Shown here: piece by piece, positions 50,469-59,102 of the stretch
How the letters are laid out: each line of letters opens with the position of its first letter
Numbering within the stretch: the stretch's first letter is position 1
DNA from: SOJA01 sp964598485
Lineage (GTDB): Archaea > Thermoproteota > Bathyarchaeia > Bathyarchaeales > Bathycorpusculaceae
DNA: 64,000 nucleotides
Direction of reading: 5' to 3'
Assembly: GCA_964598485.1 (NCBI GenBank)
Contig: CAZRCD010000007.1
Span: 1 to 64,000, forward strand
Translations under genes and position numbers: made by a program
Notes under the pieces: model-generated
The model's input: only the letters and a program-made list of their open reading frames with translations
Database searches by the model: none
What the model was told of the DNA's origin: nothing

Positions 50469-51749
50469 ATGGATGCAACAGTAGTAATCTTCATACTGAT
50501 TTACCTTCTAACAATCCTAGTTTCGGCAACGGAACTCGCTCCTCTATCTATTGCTGCCTTAAGTGGAGCGCTGCTCACTGCTTGGTTTGGAATACAATAC
50601 AATGTTTTCACGTATGAAGAGGCTTTAGGGTTCGTGGATGTAAGACTACTCGCCCTCCTGATAGGTACAATGATCGTGGTTGAAATAGCTAAAAGAAGCG
50701 GTTTGTTCCGTGTTTTAGCTTTGTACGCCGTAAAATTTTCTGGCGGAAATCCTGCGAAGCTTTTCGTTTCTGTTTGTATAGTTTCAGCCTTTGTTTCCAT
50801 GTTCCTCAGTGACCCAATGGCAATGCTGCTCATGGCTGCGGCTACAGTGACGATTGCTAAACTTCTAAAATACGACCCAACACCATATTTTCTATCCGCA
50901 ACAGTAATGATAAACCTCGGTGGAATAAGCACACTGATAGGATCTGTAAGCAACATGATAATTGGCATGGAAGCAAACATTAGCTTCACGGAATTCCTCA
51001 ACTACTTATTGGTATGCGAAATAATGTTATGGGCACTAACAATTTTTGTACTTTACATAATTTTTAAGCCCAAGCTTGGAGAGAAAAAGACGCTACCAGA
51101 ATACAAGCCCCTAGAAAGCATAACAAACAAAACCCTGTTTTACAAGTCTGCATTCATTCTCTTCCTTCTAGTATTCCTTTTTTTGGCGTTGGAAAACTTA
51201 GGCGTTGGACCGGAAGGCGTAGCTGTGGGCTGTGCTATTCTCGGATTAATCCTGAGCAAGTTGGATCCTGCGGAAATCTTCAGGGAGTTGGATTGGGAGA
51301 CTGTGTTTTTTATTGCTGGTTTCATGTTTATTGTTGGTGGCTTGGAAAAGACTCAAATTTTGACCGATATATCCAGATGGCTTTTTCAAATGGCTGGAGC
51401 AAGCTCATTCAATTCAACTCTCGTGACTCTGTGGTTTAGCGGGATTGCAAGCACGGTGGTAAGCAATACGGCAATTGCTCTAACATTTGCTCCGATGATC
51501 GGCGCACATGCTTTTTCAGGGTTGAATTCTTCGGCTGTTTGGTCAGCTCTTATTCTTGGGACAAACCTTGGGGGTGCAACAACACCATTCAGCGGTTCTG
51601 TATGTGTAATGGCGATTGGTGCCCTTAGACGCGAAGGAATCTCGGTAAAATTTGGCGATTTTGCAAAAGTGGGTTTGGTAACGACGATAATTCAATTAAG
51701 TTTTTCAAGTCTTTATCTTATTGTAAGGTTTAGATTAATAGGTGTGTGA
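50469..51749 (+). CDS. ArsB/NhaD-like ion transporter
   Basis: 426 aa from ATG 50469. About eleven transmembrane helices in two inverted halves. Signature loops IGTMIVVEIAKRSGLFRVLA, FLSDPMAMLLMAAATVTIAK, INLGGISTLIGSVSNMIIGM and FSGIASTVVSNTAIALTFAP, then TNLGGATTPFSGSVCVMAIG, as in the IT superfamily (ArsB arsenite pump, NhaD antiporter, DASS). No arsenic-regulatory gene is nearby, so a Na+/H+ or organic-anion role is equally likely. It overlaps the next gene (GTGA). Confidence 0.88.
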   Translation: MDATVVIFILIYLLTILVSATELAPLSIAALSGALLTAWFGIQYNVFTYEEALGFVDVRLLALLIGTMIVVEIAKRSGLFRVLALYAVKFSGGNPAKLFVSVCIVSAFVSMFLSDPMAMLLMAAATVTIAKLLKYDPTPYFLSATVMINLGGISTLIGSVSNMIIGMEANISFTEFLNYLLVCEIMLWALTIFVLYIIFKPKLGEKKTLPEYKPLESITNKTLFYKSAFILFLLVFLFLALENLGVGPEGVAVGCAILGLILSKLDPAEIFRELDWETVFFIAGFMFIVGGLEKTQILTDISRWLFQMAGASSFNSTLVTLWFSGIASTVVSNTAIALTFAPMIGAHAFSGLNSSAVWSALILGTNLGGATTPFSGSVCVMAIGALRREGISVKFGDFAKVGLVTTIIQLSFSSLYLIVRFRLIGV

Positions 51750-52009
51750 TAAATTTGGCAAAAATCAAGAAATGGTTCGGGTCGAGAAAACTGAAACGTG
51801 AAAGAACATACGAGGAGGAAAAGAGGGAATTTGAAATGGCTATGGGAAAGCCTTTCATTAACATTAGAATCGAGATGCCCGGGGGGTTCGAGGAACTACG
51901 CGCCCAGTTTCTAAACCTACAGAAAGACGAAAGATTCCTTGAAGAAGTTAAAGACCTAGTTAAGAAAAGACTCACATACGAAAAACACGACTTAAAACCT
52001 CAACCTTAG
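51746..52009 (+). CDS. small charged protein after the transporter
   Basis: 87 aa, GTG overlapping the transporter stop by four bases. Strongly charged: IKKWFGSRKLKRERTYEEEK, then PFINIRIEMPGGFEELRAQF, then EVKDLVKKRLTYEKHD. A soluble, probably peripheral protein associated with the transporter. The family was not recognised. Confidence 0.7.
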   Translation: MINLAKIKKWFGSRKLKRERTYEEEKREFEMAMGKPFINIRIEMPGGFEELRAQFLNLQKDERFLEEVKDLVKKRLTYEKHDLKPQP

Positions 52010-52455
52010 ATGACTGAACTAAGTGATTTTGAGTTGTTTGTCTTGATCTGTTCAACTGACAAGATCAATTCAAAAGTGACTGCCGTCTTAGAAGTTGCCT
52101 TTGATTTTGTCTGCATCTGTTGATACTTAATCGTGTTGACTTTTTTGGACGACAGCTCCGCGCATGTACAACCGATATCGAGTTCGTGCAAGTTTATCCT
52201 TCTGCAAGAACTGACTCGCAAAAAGCTTAGTAATATATGAATTTTGACGGTTGGGCTTTCGCTCGAATCTTCAGGTTTTCATAGGAACTGAGAAATTATT
52301 GAGCACAATGCTTATACGCAACTCTCTGCAATCCAGTAGTTTTGTAAAAGCTAAAAAAAGGATTATCACGGAAACAGGCTCAGCATTACACATATAACGA
52401 GTTTTCCGAAAGAGCGAATGTAAGGACTGTTCAAGAAAGAATTGGTGAGAAAGTT
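52010..52455. other. intergenic region without supported genes
   Basis: 446 bp. A 71-codon minus-strand frame has no ribosome-binding site and unlikely composition. The plus strand has AGAATTGGTGAG just before the next ATG as its ribosome-binding site. Confidence 0.5.
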
Positions 52456-53652
52456 ATGGAAGATGTGCTGCTTTTAATAGTCATTTCCTATAGCGTTGCG
52501 CTAGGCTTCGGCTACTTGCTACAGAAATATCTAAAAATACCTTGGATGTTTGCTGCTCTATTCTTCGGCCTCGTACTTTCTGCACTCGGTTTGTTCAGGA
52601 GCACTTTTGAAAGCGACGTTTTTAAGCTGTTAGAAACGTTTGGAATGTACTTTCTCCTCTTCATAATAGGTTTTAACTTGGACTTTAAAACAATGAGGAG
52701 ACTAAAAAAATACGTTGTAGCAGGCACCTTTTTCATAATTTGTTTTGAAGGCTTTTTTGGAAGCATGCTCCTTTATCTCGTATTCCCATCTGAAGTGAGC
52801 AACTCTCTCTTGGTTGCCTTAGTAACAGCTCTTTCCTTTGCAACGGTCGGTGAGGCTGTTCTACTGCCAATCCTCGCTGGGTTCAAAATCATTAAAACAA
52901 CTTTCGGTCAGCTTACGCTTGGAATAGGAACTTTGGACGACATCATAGAGGTTTTAATGCTTGCGCTCGTTGCCGTCTTACCCGGATTCGTGCCAACGGC
53001 GCAAGTCCAGACGATTCCAGACCCGTTATTTATTTTTTCAGGTTTACTTTGTCTGCTTCTTCTTACTTTTGTGATGATGAAGCTTGGAGGCAGAGTTCAG
53101 AGGGTTTTGGAGAAGAATCATCCTCCATCTTACATCCCTTCTCTACTTACTCTGCTTGTGTGCTTCTCCTTTATCGCCTTAGGCGGATTGGTGTTCGAGA
53201 GTCTGGCGACTGTGGGTGCAATCTTCGGTGGTATGGTCTTTAGAAAATTACTACCTAAGGAAAGTCTTTCTGAAAACGAAAGGGCTGTAGAGTTTCTAGG
53301 TTATATCTTTCTCTCTCCCATTTTCTTCCTAAGCATAGGAGCCTCAGTTTCCATAACCTCCCTTCTAATTTACCCGTCCTTAATCGCTCTTGTCTGGTTT
53401 GTCGCGAAGGGGTCAAAACTTTTATCTTCCTTTCTGCTTTTCCACAAACTACTTGGGAACAAGTACTCTCTGCTGATGGGTTTAGGTCTCAGTGTAAGGT
53501 TCAGCACAAGCCTAATTGTTCAGTTTATCCTGTTAGGTTCAGGACTCATTTCCCTAGCCCTCTACTCCGCACTCATAGCAACAGCCATATTCATGAAGCC
53601 AGTCATCATAATCATATACTCTTGGGTCCTGTCAAAAGGAAAACCTCCGTAA
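52456..53652 (+). CDS. CPA2-type cation:proton antiporter
   Basis: 398 aa with about twelve transmembrane helices. It starts with GFGYLLQKYLKIPWMFAALF and contains MYFLLFIIGFNLDFKTMRRL (helix 3 with acidic residue), AGFKIIKTTFGQLTLGIGTL and DDIIEVLMLALVAVLPGFVP, where the Asp-Asp pair occupies the ion-binding place of the KefB/NapA family. No C-terminal TrkA-N domain is present (unlike KefB). Na+ or K+/H+ exchange is likely. Monocistronic. Confidence 0.9.
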   Translation: MEDVLLLIVISYSVALGFGYLLQKYLKIPWMFAALFFGLVLSALGLFRSTFESDVFKLLETFGMYFLLFIIGFNLDFKTMRRLKKYVVAGTFFIICFEGFFGSMLLYLVFPSEVSNSLLVALVTALSFATVGEAVLLPILAGFKIIKTTFGQLTLGIGTLDDIIEVLMLALVAVLPGFVPTAQVQTIPDPLFIFSGLLCLLLLTFVMMKLGGRVQRVLEKNHPPSYIPSLLTLLVCFSFIALGGLVFESLATVGAIFGGMVFRKLLPKESLSENERAVEFLGYIFLSPIFFLSIGASVSITSLLIYPSLIALVWFVAKGSKLLSSFLLFHKLLGNKYSLLMGLGLSVRFSTSLIVQFILLGSGLISLALYSALIATAIFMKPVIIIIYSWVLSKGKPP

Positions 53653-53819
53653 ATGTTGATCTTAGAAAGCATGATCAGAGACAGGGCTTAAGACATTCAT
53701 CTCGAGTTCTGAACAAAGGAAGAATTCATTGTGATTTGGTCAAGATTGCTTCTTGCTGGCTTATATATTTCCTTTTCTAGATTGATATCTGAAAGTCATG
53801 CTGCAAAGAAGGAAAAGCA

Positions 53820-54341
53820 TTGCTTAAGATTGAAAAAATTGCCAAGCATAATTTCAAAGACATCCCCAGCCCATGCAAATATTGCCTCTACTGGCAAACA
53901 AGCGCCCCATTTGATGAAAAAATGTTGAAGCCAGAAATGGAACATGAAAAACGAGAAAGGTTCAGTAAAGTAATCAGAGAGTTCGGGAACTGTGGCTTTA
54001 TAGCATATTTTAGCGGCGTTCCAATAGGCTTTATTCAATATGCACCAGCAAAATTTTTTCCAAGGATAAAGGAATATGTTTCTGGACCGCCAAGCGAAGA
54101 CGCCGTCTTCCTTGCGTGTCTCTACATTGCAAATAAAGAAGCGCGGAGAAAAGGAATAGGAACAACCATGCTCAAAGAGTTGTTAGCTGAACTTGGAAAG
54201 ACAAAGTTTGAGGCTGTTGAGACATTTGCGGGAAAAAAATCGGAGAACAATCCTTCAGGTCCGTTGGAACTCTACTTGAAACATGGTTTCAAAATAAAGA
54301 ATGACAAAGACGATTTCCCACTTGTGCGTCTTGAGCTTTAG
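53820..54341 (+). CDS. GNAT-family N-acetyltransferase
   Basis: 173 aa, TTG start after AAGGA. The acetyl-CoA loop RRKGIGTTMLKELLAELGKT (Q/RxxGxG/A type) follows the strand VFLACLYIANKEA; the chain ends LYLKHGFKIKNDKDDF, a typical GNAT closing region. An N-terminal CKYCLYW gives CxxC and may bind metal or be structural. The substrate is unknown. Confidence 0.88.
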   Translation: MLKIEKIAKHNFKDIPSPCKYCLYWQTSAPFDEKMLKPEMEHEKRERFSKVIREFGNCGFIAYFSGVPIGFIQYAPAKFFPRIKEYVSGPPSEDAVFLACLYIANKEARRKGIGTTMLKELLAELGKTKFEAVETFAGKKSENNPSGPLELYLKHGFKIKNDKDDFPLVRLEL

Positions 54342-54402
54342 AACGTAACCGTTAAATCTATTCTTTCTCCTTCTAAAATCTGTTGCAGGCTGGTCAAGTC
54401 AA

Positions 54403-55578
54403 GTGAAATTTGATTCCGTTATCGTTCGATTCGGCGGAGAAATAGGTATCAAAGGTAGATGGACAAGACGCACCTACGAAAAATTATTGTTAAAAAACAT
54501 AAAGAAAGCTTTGAAGCATTGTGATATTTGTCATGAAGAAATTATTCGCAAAAGTGGCAGAATATACATAAAAACAAAAAATGCTCATGAAACTGCTGCA
54601 GAGTTAACGCGGGTTTTCGGTGTTTCTTCAGTTTCTCCAGCCGTTGAAACTACTTCGGAAATGAATGAAGTTGTGCAGAAGGCTGTTGAATTAGCAAAGA
54701 AGATATTGAAGAGTGGGAGCAGTTTTGCTGTTCGTTGCCACAGAGTTGGAAAACATTCGTATTCAAGTATGGACGTTTGCAAAGAAGCTGGAAAACAAAT
54801 TTTAACAAACCTTAAGAACCGAAACTTAAAGGTGGATTTGAAAAATCCTCAGTTCACCGTAGCGGTTGAGGTTAGAGACGATTACGCTTATGTCTATACG
54901 GAAACTCTGCACGGTGTTGACGGTTTTCCATTAGGCTCCCAACCTAAAGTGATCTGCTTGCTGAGTGGAGGAATAGACTCGCCAGTGGCTTGCTGGCTTG
55001 TAATGAAACGCGGATGCCCCATTACTCCATTATACTTTGATATTGCACCCTTTACAGATGAAGCGGCAACTGTCAAAGCCTTAGATGTCGCCAAAAAACT
55101 TTTCGAATGGTCAATTGGCTTTCCAAGAAAAATTTACGTTGTGCCGCATGGCAAAAACCTTGAAACTTTCGTTAACGAAAGCCCAAGAAAGCTCACGTGT
55201 ATTCTGTGCAAACGTATGATGTATCGCATTGCTGAACGGATTGCAGAAACAGAGAAAGCTGAAGGCATAATAACTGGCGAATCCATTGGAGAACAAGCAA
55301 GCCAAACACTACACAACTTGAGAGTTTTAAGCGAAGCTGTAGCTAAGTATCCGGTGCATCGTCCACTTCTGGGCTTTAACAAGTTGGAAACGGAAGAATT
55401 AGCCAAGAAAATCGGCACTTTTGAGATTTCAACCAGAAAAACTGAAGGATGTAGTGCAGCTCCTAGAAGGCCTGCAACTAAAGCAAGACTGGAAATCGTG
55501 AAGAAAGCTGAGGAAGAACTGGATATAGAAGGAATGATCGAGGAATCGGTTAGAGAAGCTAAAATTGTAATGGTTTAG
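54403..55578 (+). CDS. thiI: ThiI, tRNA 4-thiouridine synthase (archaeal, rhodanese-less)
   Basis: 391 aa. N-terminal ferredoxin-like and THUMP domains (RYTY-like to VSPAVETTSEMNEVVQKAVE), PP-loop LLSGGIDSPVACWLVMKRGC for ATP, and LTCILCKRMMYRIAERIAET with CxxC for catalysis. It transfers sulfur to U8 of tRNA. There is no C-terminal rhodanese domain, so sulfide or persulfide must come from elsewhere, as in other archaea. It starts with GTG. Confidence 0.95.
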   Translation: MKFDSVIVRFGGEIGIKGRWTRRTYEKLLLKNIKKALKHCDICHEEIIRKSGRIYIKTKNAHETAAELTRVFGVSSVSPAVETTSEMNEVVQKAVELAKKILKSGSSFAVRCHRVGKHSYSSMDVCKEAGKQILTNLKNRNLKVDLKNPQFTVAVEVRDDYAYVYTETLHGVDGFPLGSQPKVICLLSGGIDSPVACWLVMKRGCPITPLYFDIAPFTDEAATVKALDVAKKLFEWSIGFPRKIYVVPHGKNLETFVNESPRKLTCILCKRMMYRIAERIAETEKAEGIITGESIGEQASQTLHNLRVLSEAVAKYPVHRPLLGFNKLETEELAKKIGTFEISTRKTEGCSAAPRRPATKARLEIVKKAEEELDIEGMIEESVREAKIVMV

Positions 55579-55619
55579 GCTCAACCTTCTTATTAGCAAA
55601 CAAGTTATTTACTGTCGTT

Positions 55620-56516
55620 ATGTCATCGGCTGAAATTGCGGTTCAAGTGTTTCGTAAACTCGAAAGTGAAGACCTTAGAGTACTGCAAGTCATCGAGACT
55701 GCCATGAGCAAGCATGGATTTGTCCCAAAAGAATTGATTGCAAAATTCACTAAATCCAGTCTTGAAGAAACAGATTTCAGGTTAGGTCGCCTCGGCAAGT
55801 TTCATCTCATCCGCCGAATGAAAGGCGCCTATATAGGTTATAGCTTAAACTATGCTGGATACGACTGTCTAGCGATAAATGCCTTCGTTAAGGCTGAAGT
55901 ACTTGAAGCTTTTGGAAAACCTTTAGGAGTAGGCAAGGAAGCAGACGTTTATGACGCGTTAAACCCAAAAAGCGAAAGAATAGCTGTAAAATTTCATAGA
56001 CTTGGCAGAATTAGTTTTCGCCAAACCATAAGGAAAAGAGGTTATACCACCGAGCATACAGGCTGGCTTTTTCAGTCCAGACTCGCGGCAGAAAAAGAGT
56101 TTCAAGCCTTAAAACTTGTGTTCCAACATGGCGTAGCTGTTCCAGAACCAATAAGTCAAAACCGCCACGTACTTGTAATGGGAATGATTGAGGGAGCAGA
56201 ACTTGCAGAATACAAGGAAATTCCTAAGCCTAAAAAAGTTCTAAAGGAAATATTGCGGAACATTCGAAAAGCATATTTGAAGGCTAGTGTCGTTCACGCA
56301 GATCTGAGCGAATACAACGTTATCTTGAAGCCTGACATGCACATATTGATAATTGATTGGCCACAATACGTCACGAAGGAACATCCTAACGCTCAACAGC
56401 TCTTGACGCGTGACGTAGAAAACATTTTGCGGTTTTTCAGGCGCAAACATATGATAAAAGCTGAACTTGAGGAAAATTTAGCGTATGTGACTGGAACGGG
56501 CAAAATGGCTATTTAG
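55620..56516 (+). CDS. rio2: RIO2 serine/threonine kinase
   Basis: 298-aa atypical kinase/ATPase acting in late 40S/30S subunit maturation. The N-terminal winged helix (EDLRVLQVIETAMSKHGFVP) is diagnostic of Rio2. The ATP loop GVGKEADVYDALN, catalytic HADLSEYNVIL, metal-binding IIDWPQYVTKEHPNAQQLLT. The length is normal. Tail-to-tail overlap of eight bases with lsm. Confidence 0.97.
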   Translation: MSSAEIAVQVFRKLESEDLRVLQVIETAMSKHGFVPKELIAKFTKSSLEETDFRLGRLGKFHLIRRMKGAYIGYSLNYAGYDCLAINAFVKAEVLEAFGKPLGVGKEADVYDALNPKSERIAVKFHRLGRISFRQTIRKRGYTTEHTGWLFQSRLAAEKEFQALKLVFQHGVAVPEPISQNRHVLVMGMIEGAELAEYKEIPKPKKVLKEILRNIRKAYLKASVVHADLSEYNVILKPDMHILIIDWPQYVTKEHPNAQQLLTRDVENILRFFRRKHMIKAELEENLAYVTGTGKMAI

Positions 56517-56745
56517 CTACGTCTAACATTATGTAGAGTACATTGTTTCCACGTAACAAAACGTTTCCGTAATTCATAGTTAACTTGCCGTCTCTGTATT
56601 CCGTTGCTCCCTCCAAGAGCATGTTCATATGCCCGTCACATTTAATCATCTTTCCCCTATATTCACAGCGGTTTTTCAACATAATTCCGATGTGGGCGTT
56701 CAATTGCTTAACCAACACATTCAACGGTTTTTTACTAGGCTCCAT
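56509..56745 (-). CDS. lsm: Sm-like archaeal protein (Lsm)
   Basis: 78-aa Sm-fold protein that forms heptameric rings on U-rich RNA. Sm1: GIMLKNRCEYRGKMIKCDGH with MNMLLEGA; Sm2: YGNVLLRGNNVLYIMLD (the usual IRGxNV box reads LRGNNV). A normal full-length small Lsm protein. It faces rio2 convergently. Confidence 0.95.
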   Translation of the reverse strand: MEPSKKPLNVLVKQLNAHIGIMLKNRCEYRGKMIKCDGHMNMLLEGATEYRDGKLTMNYGNVLLRGNNVLYIMLDVAK

Positions 56746-56881
56746 TCAAACACCTTTAGTTTCTCTTTGTCTATCATATTCACAAAACCATTACATATAA
56801 AAGTTTTATGAAAACTTCCTCCAATTCCATAGCGATCTAATCTGTAATCTGAGCCATCTTGCAAGATAAATCATATTTTCA

Positions 56882-57079
56882 TCATAACTTCTTAAGTACT
56901 GACAGGGCTGCAATGATCAGAAACGCTATTCCAGCCCACCATAAGCTATCTGTGAGAAACCAAACTACAAAGGCGACAAGAGCCGCGGGAATTAACATGA
57001 AAAGCAGACGAATGACAAAAATAATCACTAAACCGATTATGATCAAACCTATGAGTCCCATGAGGTCGAAGCCCAGCAA
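56882..57079 (-). CDS. 65-aa membrane protein
   Basis: Two or three hydrophobic helices: LIGLIIIGLVIIFVIRLLFM, PAALVAFVVWFLTDSL and AGIAFLIIAALSVLKKL. Phe/Trp/Leu-rich with few charges. The function is unknown; conserved-looking composition and a lone position near lsm. Confidence 0.65.
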   Translation of the reverse strand: MLGFDLMGLIGLIIIGLVIIFVIRLLFMLIPAALVAFVVWFLTDSLWWAGIAFLIIAALSVLKKL

Positions 57080-57147
57080 ATTTAGAATTCACCAATTCAA
57101 GATGTTAGTTAAGCACAAATAAGAATGTTTTGCTCCATATTCAGAAA

Positions 57148-57300
57148 ATGAAAAGTCGTTATAGAATGATTAAAGAAAAATACGGAATTCTTGGCTGGTG
57201 TGAGAAGAACAATGTTGAGATTCTTAACACAATTGGCAACGTTATTAGGTGTAGTTCGTGTCCGTTCTTTAAGGAACTTAAGAGCATTAAGAAGGAGTAA
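57148..57300 (+). CDS. 50-aa small protein with CxxC
   Basis: ATG 57148; product KSRYRMIKEKYGILGWCEKN, then NVEILNTIGNVIRCSSCPFF and KELKSIKKE. One CxxC plus an earlier Cys gives a possible metal or disulfide site; similar in style to the 49-aa protein at 32975. It lies directly before the GCGCGCT repeat cassette. The function is unknown. Confidence 0.6.
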   Translation: MKSRYRMIKEKYGILGWCEKNNVEILNTIGNVIRCSSCPFFKELKSIKKE

Positions 57301-57395
57301 TTACACTGCATATTTTAGCGCGCTAGGGTGTTTAGAAATTCTCGGTTTGAGTGGGTTGTGTGGTTTTTCCTTGCTGATGGAGACCTTTTTGGCTT

Positions 57396-57410
57396 GTGCA
57401 CTTGGTGCAC
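57396..57410. promoter_or_regulatory. palindrome GTGCACTTGGTGCAC
   Basis: A 15-bp palindrome of the GTGCAC-N3-GTGCAC type, 74 bp beyond the stop of the RHH gene and mirror-placed to the operator copy at 57695-57709. Confidence 0.5.
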
Positions 57411-57483
57411 GCCAGTTTTTGTGTTTGTTTTTCGTTTCTACGTCCCCTGCGTCATTCTTTGGTTTGTGGAGCCTGAATTTTCA

Positions 57484-57690
57484 TCAGATACGTCCTTTTC
57501 TCCTCATAATTAGTAATTTTCTAGCTTTCTCCACCGGTTTCTCCTGTCTCTTGAAGAAGGCAGCCAGTATGGCGTCCACCAGCTCTGATCGGCTGGCCTG
57601 GAGGTCTCTTGAAGACTTAACCACGGAATCTAGTTCCCTAACTATTTCCTCTTCGATCGCAAACCCAACCTTAATTTTAGCCCCTTTCAT
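57484..57690 (-). CDS. ribbon-helix-helix DNA-binding protein
   Basis: 68 aa. A beta strand IKVGFAIEEEIVRELDSVVK followed by two helices (ASRSELVDAILAAFFKRQEK) is the MetJ/Arc/CopG RHH pattern: the strand inserts in the major groove and the dimer binds palindromes. A basic C-terminus follows (ARKLLIMRRKGRI). On the minus strand a TATA-like TTATATG (about 57733-57739) and then the 15-bp palindrome GTGCACCAAGTGCAC directly precede its ATG, so auto-repression is likely. It lies inside an inverted-repeat cassette. Confidence 0.82.
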   Translation of the reverse strand: MKGAKIKVGFAIEEEIVRELDSVVKSSRDLQASRSELVDAILAAFFKRQEKPVEKARKLLIMRRKGRI

Positions 57691-57694
57691 AGAC

Positions 57695-57709
57695 GTGCAC
57701 CAAGTGCAC
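57695..57709. promoter_or_regulatory. operator palindrome GTGCACCAAGTGCAC before the RHH gene
   Basis: Five bases upstream of the RHH ATG (57690) and just downstream of a minus-strand TATA element, so it spans the expected transcription start. Three such palindromes occur within 1.1 kb. Confidence 0.6.
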
Positions 57710-57858
57710 GCCTAGAATTAGGCCTATTCACATATAAATGAACCGATAGAGACGAAGCCAACAGCAATTTCTAAACAGGCTAGCGCGCGCGAAGGCTACC
57801 ACACACTAACCAAAACTCTTTTGGGGCTGAAAAGCATTCTTTATGACGGGCAAGATTT

Positions 57859-58254
57859 ATGAAGAAACGAACTCTCATTATAATAGTATCCCTTGTAGCA
57901 GTTTCAGCCGTTCTTGTTTTATGTGGATTCTATCTCCTATATGACTTGTATAGACCAAGAACCTTTTATGATACGGGGATTAGCGATGAAGAATATATAG
58001 AGATAGTGAGTCAAACATTGGAAGCTCAGAAGTTTCTGGAAAAATATCCTAATGCGACTATTTATGCGGATAGAAGTGGTGCCTTAGCAGTTGATTACAG
58101 CGTGACCAACAATATCAAAAATAGGCATTTAAGATTGCGAATTTTTATAGATTGGAGAACTAATCAGCCTTCAGACATGTTTATTGATTGTTCGGGAACC
58201 TACATCAGAAAGAATCTATTAGAATATTTAGAAACTGAAAAATGTTTTGAGTGA
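57859..58254 (+). CDS. membrane-anchored extracytoplasmic protein
   Basis: 131 aa. The N-terminal signal-anchor KRTLIIIVSLVAVSAVLVLC, then GFYLLYDLY, is followed by a soluble domain with TGISDEEYIEIVSQTLEAQK and ATIYADRSGALAVDYSV, resembling small archaeal PepSY/unknown domains. Two cysteines near the end (DCSGTY, EKCFE). The function is unknown. It lies between the two inverted-repeat cassettes. Confidence 0.75.
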   Translation: MKKRTLIIIVSLVAVSAVLVLCGFYLLYDLYRPRTFYDTGISDEEYIEIVSQTLEAQKFLEKYPNATIYADRSGALAVDYSVTNNIKNRHLRLRIFIDWRTNQPSDMFIDCSGTYIRKNLLEYLETEKCFE

Positions 58255-58269
58255 ATCTCAGACGAAAAC

Positions 58270-58513
58270 GCGCGCTGGTTTGTCCCTAAATTCCTAGGTT
58301 TAGGCGAATTTGTCAGATAGTACGCTCGGCCAGTCAGCTTCATCTTGGCTTTTCTTTCCTTATGGCGAGAATTACGGCTAAATAAAGTGGGAAAATAGGA
58401 AAGAGGCTGATTGTGACCCGTGCACCCGGTGCACGGACTTTTCACCGTGACTTTTCCAAACTCACCTAGAAGACCCTACATAAATCAGCCAATTTCGGGA
58501 CAAGCCAGCGCGC
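58270..58513. repeat. inverted-repeat cassette B (GCGCGCT-ended)
   Basis: Left arm 58270-58292 GCGCGCTGGTTTGTCCCTAA (then ATT); right arm 58491-58513 is its reverse complement with 21 of 23 matches. The palindrome GTGCACCCGGTGCAC (58420-58434) sits 56 bp from the right arm, the same spacing as in cassette A. No gene inside; likely a gene-less derivative. Confidence 0.7.
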
Positions 58514-58679
58514 ACAAGGTTTTTTACAAAATTAAAACAATGGAAATATTTTGTTCAGTTTTCATCTTTCTCTATAGTAGTGGTGGTAGAAGTAATGTAA
58601 ATGAATGAATGGTTTTCATGCCCCGGCTTCCGTAAAGATTATATTCGATCTACTGATAACAATCTGGTGGAGGTATGAA

Positions 58680-58973
58680 ATGACAACTTACACAACACCA
58701 GCGGTCTTCAATTTGCCTTCTGGCAAGTATCGCATATCAATGCCAAGAAGAGTTACCGAAGAGAAATACGGACTCCCCCTTGTCTACACCTTCAAGAAGT
58801 GGAACGACAACCTTCTCACACCCACTAGAGATGTACTTCTACAGGCAGATTTGAAACTCGTTGCAGAATTTAAGACTGCATTAAAGCCATCCCTCACACT
58901 ATGGGCAAAAATTGTTTCTGTCATTATCCGCTATAAGATAGCTAACTTGCTCAAAAAGGTCACACTATCTTAA
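58680..58973 (+). CDS. hypothetical protein, 97 aa
   Basis: ATG 58680 with GGTGGAGGT six bases upstream; the frame is open to 58605 but the ribosome-binding site decides. TTYTTPAVFNLPSGKYRISM, PRRVTEEKYGLPLVYTFKKW, then WAKIVSVIIRYKIANLLKK. Basic and beta-rich with a helical end; no known motif. Possibly a membrane-associated or nucleic-acid-binding small protein. Confidence 0.65.
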   Translation: MTTYTTPAVFNLPSGKYRISMPRRVTEEKYGLPLVYTFKKWNDNLLTPTRDVLLQADLKLVAEFKTALKPSLTLWAKIVSVIIRYKIANLLKKVTLS

Positions 58974-59102
58974 TACTGTGCGCTAAAGGTGTTGAAACCA
59001 TACATCAGTTAAGGTCTTCTCACTCCTTCCAAAAACAAAACGATAAGTTTCTTATATCACATTCACTGAGTACCTGAACATTCAAGAATAAACAATAGGA
59101 GA

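Larger units (their letters stand above)
57318..57788. repeat. inverted-repeat cassette A (GCGCGCT-ended) enclosing an RHH gene
   Basis: Left arm 57318-57340 GCGCGCTAGGGTGTTTAGAA (then ATT); right arm 57766-57788 is its reverse complement with 21 of 23 matches (GCGCGCTAGCCTG...). Two GTGCAC-N3-GTGCAC palindromes sit symmetrically inside, 55 and 56 bp from the arms, and a ribbon-helix-helix gene lies between them. No target-site duplication was found. Confidence 0.7.

Noticed and set aside
52006..52221. 71-codon minus-strand ORF
   Set aside because: Intergenic, no ribosome-binding site, no recognisable pattern.
57191..57715. 174-codon plus-strand ORF
   Set aside because: It lies antisense to the RHH gene and across the inverted repeats; no ribosome-binding site and Ser/Leu-biased composition typical of an antisense shadow.
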